Part shown: positions 1 through 6,544 of the stretch, in pieces
Layout: every line of letters starts with the position of its first letter
How positions within the stretch are numbered: position 1 is the first letter of the stretch
Assembly (NCBI GenBank): GCA_003531345.1
Contig: DQGZ01000034.1
Span: 1 to 8,034 of the forward strand
Reading direction: 5' to 3'
DNA: 8,034 bases
DNA from: Alphaproteobacteria bacterium
GTDB lineage: Bacteria > Pseudomonadota > Alphaproteobacteria > Rickettsiales > UBA8987
Translations under genes and position numbers: made by a program
Notes under the pieces: generated by a model
What the model was told of the DNA's origin: nothing
The model's input: the letters and a program-made list of their open reading frames with translations, nothing else
Databases searched by the model: none

Positions 1-873
1 GGTAATAAAGGCGAATATACCTATCAGAATTAATGCGAAAATAAGCCCTAATTCTTCAACCGCTACTGGGAATATGAAGTCTGTATGGCAGTCAGGTATG
101 AATTCCTTATACTTGCCCTGCCCTGGCCCCTGCCCCAAAATACCTCCATTCTTTATCGCCTCTATTGATTTTACGGTCTGGTAGGAGTCACTGCCGCCAT
201 TACCAATGAAGGAATCAACACGGTTCTTTACAACATCTAAAAAGAAATATCCTGCGACCATGCCTAAAATGCCCAGAATAGCAATTACAATAACTATTAC
301 CATGCTGAAACCAACTACCATCATCTGAGTGAACCAGATAGCCACCATGTTGACCACCATACTGAAATCAGGCTGCCTGACGATAAAAACGCAAATTAAG
401 GCGCAAACTATAAATGACAGGGTAAAGCCAGGGAAATTCTCATCACGGTATTTCCTTGTAAGCAGCCAAGCTATTAATACCGCAAAAAAGGGTTTTAAAA
501 CTTCTGTCGGCTGTATTGAAACTGGCCCAAGATATACCCAGCGTTGTGACCCCTTGGTTTCATAGCCAAAGAACTCCACCCCGACAAGCAGCGCAAAGCA
601 GGCAAAAAAGCCAAGTACCGCAATACGGCGTGCGGTGGCAACCTGAAGGGTGGAGAACCATATCATCACGCAAAAGCCTACAATAATATAAGCAAGCTGC
701 CTGTAAACAAAGTGAAATGAGCTTACATTGATGCGCTTGGCAACTATAGGGCTTGCAGCCATAACCAGAGCAATACCAATAATGATAAGAATAGTATAGC
801 TGACAAACAGGGGTTTATCTATGGTTGACCACCACGTAGTTTGAATTTTACGCCTTGCCTTTTGGAGTTTCAT
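1..873 (-). CDS. ftsW: FtsW, septal peptidoglycan glycosyltransferase (SEDS family), 3' end cut by the window edge
   Basis: The reading frame starts at an ATG read leftward from 873 and stays open to base 1, giving 291 residues; family members are usually about 370-415 aa, so the C-terminal part is outside the window. It is strongly hydrophobic with several membrane segments (about 22-41, 57-73, 83-101, 127-147, 150-165, 189-211 and 267 onward). SEDS landmarks are QRWVYLG (110-116), QPTEVLKP (121-128), RQPDF (166-170) and the large-loop signature GQGPGQG (247-253) followed by PDCHTDFIF (260-268). D265 in HTDF corresponds to the proposed catalytic Asp of the family. The PDxHTDF form and the GxGPGxG loop favour FtsW over RodA. 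By family knowledge it polymerises lipid II into septal glycan in the inner membrane with its PBP partner FtsI. In most bacteria it sits between murD and murG; here no murD lies upstream, and a divergent kinase gene is found instead. Confidence 0.93.
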   Translation of the reverse strand, partial: MKLQKARRKIQTTWWSTIDKPLFVSYTILIIIGIALVMAASPIVAKRINVSSFHFVYRQLAYIIVGFCVMIWFSTLQVATARRIAVLGFFACFALLVGVEFFGYETKGSQRWVYLGPVSIQPTEVLKPFFAVLIAWLLTRKYRDENFPGFTLSFIVCALICVFIVRQPDFSMVVNMVAIWFTQMMVVGFSMVIVIVIAILGILGMVAGYFFLDVVKNRVDSFIGNGGSDSYQTVKSIEAIKNGGILGQGPGQGKYKEFIPDCHTDFIFPVAVEELGLIFALILIGIFAFIT

Positions 874-878
874 AGAAG

Positions 879-883
879 CCTTT
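879..883 (-). promoter_or_regulatory. Ribosome binding site of ftsW
   Basis: Read on the minus strand this is AAAGG, five bases before the ATG at 873. It is the clearest Shine-Dalgarno-like match among the starts in this window and supports the chosen ftsW start. Confidence 0.5.
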
Positions 884-892
884 ATACTAAAA

Positions 893-920
893 TTGCTACA
901 TAATTTTATTGAGTTATAAT
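893..920 (+). promoter_or_regulatory. Putative sigma-70-type promoter for the kinase genes
   Basis: A -35-like TTGCTA (893-898, four of six consensus bases) is followed after a 16-base spacer by a perfect TATAAT -10 (915-920). Transcription would begin near 927, leaving a leader of about 59 bases before the ATG at 986. The background is AT-rich, so a perfect -10 can arise by chance; the spacing and position make it plausible, not proven. Confidence 0.45.
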
Positions 921-985
921 CATTTTCATAGTTTTAAATCATTTTTTTTGGCAAAATTTTAAAAAACCATATATTCCACGAAGTT

Positions 986-2722
986 ATGGAACAAGTTAAC
1001 AACAAAATTAATGCGCTGAAAATCACGGTTGTAAAATTCGTGATAATATTCAGCCTGATAATAGTTGCGGCAAATACTATTATCCTAGCCTTCAGGGGCT
1101 ACCAGAGTTACTACCGAATAATTGAAGATGCAAAACTAGACATAGACAGGTTCACCAGAAATATCTCAGACCACATTGAATTGACCTTTATCGCTGTTGA
1201 CGTACTACTGAAAAGAGCTGTTGAGAAGCACCATTCCAACCTATTATTCGGAAACAGCTTAAGGCAGGACACCCATAATAATATAATTTCCTGGGTAAAT
1301 GAAACACCCCAGATCTCAGCTATGCTGATGACTGATGAGAATGGGCAAGTAACTGAAATATATCGTAAGCCAGGATTTAAAACATGGATGGAAGGTTATG
1401 ACAATGTTGATACTCAAGCCTTTTTTACCAAACATGTTGACGAAATTGATGACATATTTATTGGCTACCAGAAGTCTTTCCTGCGGGATAATTCAGGATT
1501 TGTTATATTAAGCAGAAGGCTGAACAAGCTTGATGGCAGCTTTGATGGGGTTATCATGGCTGCAGTCAATGTTGATTATGTTTCAACATTTTTTGAATCA
1601 CTGGAACAGAATAAACAAACCAAGCTGATATTAAGGCATAGTGATGGTAATTTTTTAATTACCCCAAAAGAGCTTAACCCCAAAAACGAGAAAATAGAAA
1701 TATCAAATGGTTTAAGAGATATATTTTCTGCATCAGAGAATAGAAAGGATAAGGTTTACATCAGGAAGATAGATAAGGCTTATGATGGAAAATTGCGAAT
1801 ATATTCGTTTTACGAACTTTCCAATATGCCACTTCAGATATCCCTGATATTTTTTGGAACGGACATATTGAACGCATGGAAAAGTGAGCGTTTTTCTGAC
1901 TTAGTGTTTTATGTAATATTCCTTTTATTTGTGGTTATTGTTGCATTCTTTTCAATTGAGCTAGCAAAAAAAGTTCATAAATTACGCATATCAGAGGCAC
2001 GCGCACTGGCTGCCAGCAAGGCAAAGTCAGACTTTCTGGCGAATATGAGCCATGAACTAAGAACACCTTTAAACGCTATAATAGGGTTTTCCGAAATGCT
2101 TTTTGAGCAATATTTCGGCGAAGTGAACGCCAAGCAGAAAGAGCGCCTGAAAGATATTCATAGTTGCGGCAACCACCTACTTTCGGTTATTAATGATGTA
2201 CTTGAGTTTTCAAAGGGGCAGGCTGGAAAGATGGAGATAAACCCTGAAATGGTAACCATGAAAAGGCTTATTGACGAAACTGTCAGGATATTTGAAGATA
2301 GGGCAGAGATTCAAGGCGTAACTATGGTAGTAAGTGTTGCGGATGATGTACCTGTTATTTTTATTGATAAAAGGAAAATAAAACAGGTTCTGATCAACCT
2401 TATTTCGAACTCGCTTAAATTTACTGAACGCTCTGGGCTGGTTGAAATAAGAACGGAAATAAGTGATAAGAAGGAGGTGGTAATATCTGTGCGTGATACT
2501 GGCGCTGGTATGGATGAGCTTGATATTCCAAAAGCCCTTTCAGCCTTCGGGCAGGTTCATAAAGACAGCACAAAGGGCGGAACTGGGCTAGGCTTGCCAT
2601 TATGTAAAATATTTGTTGAGCTGCATGGCGGTGAGCTGATCATAAAATCTAAAAAGAATGTAGGCACAACTGTAACAGTTATATTGCCAAATTCAGTAAT
2701 ACTTATGGCAAATGAACCATAA
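986..2722 (+). CDS. Membrane sensor histidine kinase with PDC/dCACHE-type extracytoplasmic domain (PleC/PdhS-like core)
   Basis: This 578-residue protein has a membrane helix at about 13-35, an extracytoplasmic region at about 40-300, a second helix at about 304-323, and a cytoplasmic transmitter. The sensor region resembles PDC/dCACHE folds, notably the stretch from SRRLNKLDGSFDGV (176-189) through MAAVNVDYV (191-199). The transmitter has an H-box with H356 (NMSHELRTPLNAIIGFSEML) as the likely phosphorylated histidine, an N-box with N475 (NLISNSLKFT), a G1 box DTGAGM (504-509), FGQ (521-523) and a G2 box GGTGLGL (531-537). All catalytic motifs are intact, so it should autophosphorylate. There is no receiver and no obvious PAS. 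The core is of the type found in alphaproteobacterial PleC/PdhS kinases, whose usual partner is DivK; that assignment is inference and many environmental sensors share it. The ligand is unknown. The motif after the H-box reads SKGQAGK (409-415) where SKIEAGK is common. The start has only a weak upstream ACGAAG. Confidence 0.9.
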   Translation: MEQVNNKINALKITVVKFVIIFSLIIVAANTIILAFRGYQSYYRIIEDAKLDIDRFTRNISDHIELTFIAVDVLLKRAVEKHHSNLLFGNSLRQDTHNNIISWVNETPQISAMLMTDENGQVTEIYRKPGFKTWMEGYDNVDTQAFFTKHVDEIDDIFIGYQKSFLRDNSGFVILSRRLNKLDGSFDGVIMAAVNVDYVSTFFESLEQNKQTKLILRHSDGNFLITPKELNPKNEKIEISNGLRDIFSASENRKDKVYIRKIDKAYDGKLRIYSFYELSNMPLQISLIFFGTDILNAWKSERFSDLVFYVIFLLFVVIVAFFSIELAKKVHKLRISEARALAASKAKSDFLANMSHELRTPLNAIIGFSEMLFEQYFGEVNAKQKERLKDIHSCGNHLLSVINDVLEFSKGQAGKMEINPEMVTMKRLIDETVRIFEDRAEIQGVTMVVSVADDVPVIFIDKRKIKQVLINLISNSLKFTERSGLVEIRTEISDKKEVVISVRDTGAGMDELDIPKALSAFGQVHKDSTKGGTGLGLPLCKIFVELHGGELIIKSKKNVGTTVTVILPNSVILMANEP

Positions 2723-2782
2723 GTTCACCACAAATTAGTTTTCATATTATATTGCTGCCTTTACCTGCATTAATAAGTAAGA

Positions 2783-5242
2783 ATGAAAAAGATTTTTGGC
2801 ACAATCACACTCAAGATATTGATACCGCTTGTATTACTTGGCATATCAATAAGTTTTTTTACATTTTTTATTGCAGGTAATTCCCCGAAGGGTGAAGATT
2901 TAAGCACCTTGCTCGTAATACTTATCACAGAGTTACTTCTTATATCTTTTGCCACCTGCTATCTTATAAACCGCCATATAATTTCCAAGATCCACAAATT
3001 TAAAGATTTTTTATATAAACGCTCGCTTGGGGAACGAAACAGAATATTGGAAATTGAAGGAAAGGATGAACTATACGACCTCTCCTGTATGTTCAACCAG
3101 ATGTTTGAAGCAAATGACCAATATGAATACCAACTACTGGAAGCAGATAAAGAACTAAAGAAAAGAAATGAGTTTATTCAGACAGGAATTGATGTAAGCA
3201 AAGTAGCATTATGGGACTGGAATTTTATTGATAACACCATCTGGTATACACCTTATTTCAAGGAAATGCTTGGCTATACTGACGAAGAATTACCCAATGA
3301 TATCTCCACATTTGAAAGGCTTATCTCTAAGGAAGATATTGAGCCAAGCAATAAGCTTATGGAAGAATGCAAAAAAACTGGCAGGGATTATGAAAAACTT
3401 TCAAAGTTCATCCATAAAAACGGCTCAGAGCGTTTTATACTATGCCGAGCAAAAGTTATAATGAAAGATAATATTGCAGTTCGTGCTATTGGCTCACACA
3501 CGGATGTAACGGAAATAAAAATAAAGGAAACGCAATTACTGGAAAACGCCATTAGGCTTGAATTGCAGTCTTCTGAGTTACAAAAATCAAAAGAGCAGGC
3601 AGAAGTTGCCAACCGTTTAAAGTCAGAATTTCTGGCGAATATGAGCCACGAAATAAGAACGCCAATGAACGCAATTGTAGGTATGGCAACCCTGCTTTCA
3701 AAAAATGAAAATCTTGACCATGAGTCAAAGTCTTATGTTAAAACTATGATAGGCGCTTCAGAAAACCTTCTGGAGATAGTTAATGATATTTTAGATTTTT
3801 CAAAAATTGAAGCTGGTAAAATTGAACTGGAAAATGTTTCATTTGATATGCAAAGGCTGGTTGAAGATGTGGCAGACCTTATTTCAGTAAAGACACGTGA
3901 TAAGAAACTGGAGCTACTTATCAGATATTCCCCGCTTACGCCACGTTATTTCATAGGTGACCCCTCACGCATAAGGCAGATATTTATGAATCTTATCTCT
4001 AATTCCGTTAAATTTACCCATGAAGGGCATATTGCCATTGATGTACGGTTGCAGGATATAAAACAAGGGCATGCAATGCTGCGCTGTAGTGTTAAAGATA
4101 CTGGAATTGGCATTTCAAAAGACAAGCAGGGCTTAATATTCAATAAGTTTGATCAGGCGGATAATTCCACCACCAGAAAATATGGCGGTACGGGGCTTGG
4201 ACTTGCCATTTGCCGTGAATTGACCCATATGATGGGCGGTGAAATTGGCGTTTATTCTACCCCTGGTGCTGGCTCTAATTTCTGGTTTACACTGAAGGTC
4301 AGGCTGGATAATGACATTGAAGCAGATAAGAATTTAACACAAAATAAACAACCACTAACAGGGAAAAGGATACTTATATTTGATGATGTTGTTACTTCAC
4401 AGAATATACTGGTTGAAAATATAGAAAGCTGGGGAGCTGCTTACGCACAATCATCAAGTATTTCTTCATCACTGGATATACTTAGCAAAGGGGATAATTT
4501 TGACCTGATAATAGTTTCACTGGGAATGCAGCCTTCAAATAATGCAGAAGAAATTTTTAAAATGCTGCAAATATCCAATAAAAAAATACCCTTTATACTT
4601 ATATCTTCATTGTGTGAACAAAGTGAGTCTGAACTTGCTGAAAGAACGGGCTATATTGGCTATTTTACAAAACCATTAAGCCTTGATGCGCTTAAGCTTG
4701 GCATTACCACAATTTTTGAGCGTATAAAAAATAACCAGCCACCTGTTTTCATAACAAGGGCAAATGTAACTTCAGTAAAAGAAAACAACTCTGGCAATGA
4801 TCAAAAAAATATCGCTGATGAAGTTAACCTAAAAGGAAAAGAGATATTGGTAGTGGAAGATAACAGCGTTAACCAGCTTGTTGTAGTTAAAATGCTTGAT
4901 AAATTCGGAGTAAAAACAACCATAGCCAATGACGGCGGAGAAGCGGTTGGAAAAATAAAGCGCAAAAAATTTGACCTGATATTTATGGACTGCCAAATGC
5001 CCAACATGGACGGCTATGAGGCAACTAAAGTTATCCGTGAAATAGAATTTGCCAACCGTCAACCACGCACCCCAATAGTTGCACTGACCGCTAACACCAT
5101 AGCTGGTGATGCCGAGAAATGCCTTGCCTCAGGTATGGATGATTATCTGGGTAAGCCAGTGCGATTAAACGAACTTGAAGCCAAACTTAGAAAATGGCTT
5201 GCCACCAGCCTTGAAGATGCAGCTTTCGGCGGGCACCTTTAG
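2783..5242 (+). CDS. Hybrid sensor histidine kinase with HAMP-like, PAS, HisKA, HATPase and two receiver domains
   Basis: This 819-residue protein has two membrane helices (about 8-30 and 42-63) joined by only about ten residues, so it has almost no extracytoplasmic sensor. Then come a HAMP-like linker (about 63-115), a PAS domain (about 133-246, opening VALWDWNFIDNTIWYTP), a short helical linker, HisKA with H289 (NMSHEIRTPMNAIVGM), and an ATPase domain with N407 (NLISNSVKFT), DTGIGI (439-444) and GGTGLGL (468-474). The first receiver (about 527-640) keeps D534/D535 and K630, but the phosphoacceptor position is S579. The second (about 686-807) is canonical: E692/D693, D736 in MDCQMP, T769 and K791. 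No Hpt domain follows. The layout resembles BarA/GacS-type kinases without the Hpt, so phosphate would pass from H289 to D736 and then to a separate phosphotransferase, or D736 acts as a sink. Signal and target are unknown. It lies 60 bases after the preceding kinase gene with no terminator between, so co-transcription is likely. The start is preceded by TAAGTAAG, a weak ribosome site. Confidence 0.92.
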   Translation: MKKIFGTITLKILIPLVLLGISISFFTFFIAGNSPKGEDLSTLLVILITELLLISFATCYLINRHIISKIHKFKDFLYKRSLGERNRILEIEGKDELYDLSCMFNQMFEANDQYEYQLLEADKELKKRNEFIQTGIDVSKVALWDWNFIDNTIWYTPYFKEMLGYTDEELPNDISTFERLISKEDIEPSNKLMEECKKTGRDYEKLSKFIHKNGSERFILCRAKVIMKDNIAVRAIGSHTDVTEIKIKETQLLENAIRLELQSSELQKSKEQAEVANRLKSEFLANMSHEIRTPMNAIVGMATLLSKNENLDHESKSYVKTMIGASENLLEIVNDILDFSKIEAGKIELENVSFDMQRLVEDVADLISVKTRDKKLELLIRYSPLTPRYFIGDPSRIRQIFMNLISNSVKFTHEGHIAIDVRLQDIKQGHAMLRCSVKDTGIGISKDKQGLIFNKFDQADNSTTRKYGGTGLGLAICRELTHMMGGEIGVYSTPGAGSNFWFTLKVRLDNDIEADKNLTQNKQPLTGKRILIFDDVVTSQNILVENIESWGAAYAQSSSISSSLDILSKGDNFDLIIVSLGMQPSNNAEEIFKMLQISNKKIPFILISSLCEQSESELAERTGYIGYFTKPLSLDALKLGITTIFERIKNNQPPVFITRANVTSVKENNSGNDQKNIADEVNLKGKEILVVEDNSVNQLVVVKMLDKFGVKTTIANDGGEAVGKIKRKKFDLIFMDCQMPNMDGYEATKVIREIEFANRQPRTPIVALTANTIAGDAEKCLASGMDDYLGKPVRLNELEAKLRKWLATSLEDAAFGGHL
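5239..5242. other. Overlap of two convergent stop codons
   Basis: The kinase gene ends with TAG at 5240-5242 on the plus strand and proA ends with TAA at 5241-5239 on the minus strand, so the two coding regions share four bases. No intrinsic terminator is evident nearby; the only pairing I see is GGGCA (5231-5235) with TGCCC (5256-5260), a five-base stem over a 20-base loop with no T-run. Confidence 0.9.
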
Positions 5243-6498
5243 CCCCCCCTAACCTGCCCTTTACCCTTAACTATATACTTAAACGTGCATAATTGTGCAG
5301 GGCCAACAGGGCCACGGGCGTGCATTTTACCAGTTGCTATACCAATTTCACCACCAAAGCCGAATTCACCGCCATCTGCAAACTGGGTGGAAGAATTATG
5401 GATAACTATTGCACTGTCAACTTCATTCAAAAAGCGCTCCGCCAGCTTTTTATCATTGGCAATTATTGCGTCCGTATGGTGTGAGCTGTATTTTTTTACA
5501 AATTTAAGCCCCTCTTCAAAATTCTTTACCACCTTAACTGCAACTATAGAATCAAGATATTCCGTCTCCCAGTCTGCTGCTTTGGCTTTTTTGAAGCGTT
5601 TATCAAGTTTAATTGCTTTTTCATCCGCCCTTATCTCGCAGCCTTTTTCAATTAGTTTTTCTGCAATTTTTGGTAGATGAGTCTTTAATATTTTTTCGTC
5701 TATCACTATCGTTTCCGTAGCACCGCAAACACCAGTGCGGCGCATTTTAGCATTCACCACTATATCAACCGTCATTTTTACATCCGCTGAGGAGTGTATG
5801 TAAGTGTGGTTATTACCCTCTAAATGCTGAAACATTGGTATTTTAGAGCCTTCAATAACTTTTTTTACCAGCCCTTTGCCACCACGAGGAACTATCACAT
5901 CAATATATTCCACCGCATTCAACATCACATCCACTGCCTCCCTGTCTGAAAAAGGTATCAGGGTTATTACGTCTTTATTTATTCCAGCAGCTTTCAAACC
6001 CGCCTTTAAACAATCTGCTATCGCCAGTGATGAATTTATACTTTCCGAGCCACAACGCAGTATTGCCGCATTACCAGACTTCAAACACAAAGCACCAGCA
6101 TCTGCCGTAACATTCGGGCGAGACTCAAATATAATACCAATAACCCCCAGAGGTGTTGATATACGGTTTATTTCAAGACCGTTGGGGCGTTGCCATTTTT
6201 CCAGTACTCTGCCGACGGGATCAGGCAGTCTGGCGACTTCTTCCAGCCCTTTGGCGATTGCCTCAATGCGCTTTTCATCAAGCATCAGCCTGTCTAAAAA
6301 AGCCTTGGTTTGACCTTTTGCTGCGGCAGATTTTACATCCTTAGCATTAGCTGCAATTATTTTTTTAGAGTTTTTCCTTATCTGCTTTGCAGCTTCAAGC
6401 AATGCCTTATTTTTCTTTGCAGCAGGCAAAGTTGCAAGTTCAGTTGCAGCAAGTTTTGCTTTTTTGCATATCTCAATAACTTTATTTTTTATGGTCAT
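5239..6498 (-). CDS. proA: Gamma-glutamyl phosphate reductase (glutamate-5-semialdehyde dehydrogenase)
   Basis: ProA reduces L-glutamyl 5-phosphate with NADPH to L-glutamate 5-semialdehyde, the second step of proline synthesis from glutamate, in the cytoplasm. The 419-residue length matches the family (about 417 in E. coli). Visible landmarks are STPLGVIGIIFESRPNVT (114-131), LKSGNAAILRCGSE (139-152), VIVPRGGKGL (201-210), the catalytic cysteine C258 in RRTGVCGATET (253-263), and the C-terminal GGEFGFGGEIGIATGKMHARGP (split as 376-387 and 388-397). It appears intact. One oddity is HLEGNNHTYI (225-234): family members I recall have Cys where N230 stands. proB and nadD, common neighbours in alphaproteobacteria, are not adjacent; the gene upstream, 46 bases away on the same strand, encodes a DUF4139 protein and probably shares its transcript. 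No convincing ribosome site precedes the ATG, but no better start is in frame. Confidence 0.96.
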   Translation of the reverse strand: MTIKNKVIEICKKAKLAATELATLPAAKKNKALLEAAKQIRKNSKKIIAANAKDVKSAAAKGQTKAFLDRLMLDEKRIEAIAKGLEEVARLPDPVGRVLEKWQRPNGLEINRISTPLGVIGIIFESRPNVTADAGALCLKSGNAAILRCGSESINSSLAIADCLKAGLKAAGINKDVITLIPFSDREAVDVMLNAVEYIDVIVPRGGKGLVKKVIEGSKIPMFQHLEGNNHTYIHSSADVKMTVDIVVNAKMRRTGVCGATETIVIDEKILKTHLPKIAEKLIEKGCEIRADEKAIKLDKRFKKAKAADWETEYLDSIVAVKVVKNFEEGLKFVKKYSSHHTDAIIANDKKLAERFLNEVDSAIVIHNSSTQFADGGEFGFGGEIGIATGKMHARGPVGPAQLCTFKYIVKGKGQVRGG

Positions 6499-6544
6499 AA
6501 ATAATTATCTTGCTCTACAGAGGTATGTACAATTGCTGTCATAA

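Larger units (their letters stand above)
874..985. promoter_or_regulatory. Divergent intergenic region between ftsW and the first kinase gene
   Basis: This 112-base, very AT-rich gap must carry the start signals for both ftsW (leftward) and the kinase gene (rightward), unless either is read through from outside. The rightward promoter candidate is listed separately. For ftsW the best I can offer is a TTGCCA element (949-954, minus strand) 18 bases from TATGAA (925-930), a weak match. Two TTAA words (934-937 and 959-962) are 21 bases apart, which does not fit the TTAA-N7-TTAA CtrA site, and I see no GANTC methylation site. Confidence 0.5.

Noticed and set aside
329..565. 78-codon plus-strand open frame
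   Set aside because: It lies antisense inside ftsW, whose protein sequence is clearly conserved; the shadow product has no recognisable features.
934..962. Possible CtrA binding site between ftsW and the kinase gene
   Set aside because: The two TTAA words are 21 bases apart, not seven, and TTAA is frequent in DNA of this composition.
2723..2782. Possible separate promoter for the hybrid kinase gene (TTCACC near 2724 with TATATT near 2748)
   Set aside because: The -35 is poor and the spacing is only moderate; in AT-rich DNA such matches are expected by chance. Read-through from the preceding gene is simpler.
5231..5260. Possible terminator hairpin between the convergent genes
   Set aside because: The stem is only five bases with a 20-base loop and no T-run on either strand.
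5285..6504. Several plus-strand open frames opposite proA, the longest 145 codons
   Set aside because: They are antisense to the well-conserved proA and their products look like shadow translations.
6499..6544. Small inverted repeat CTCT/AGAG upstream of proA
   Set aside because: The four-base stem with a two-base loop cannot form a stable hairpin and lacks a T-run.
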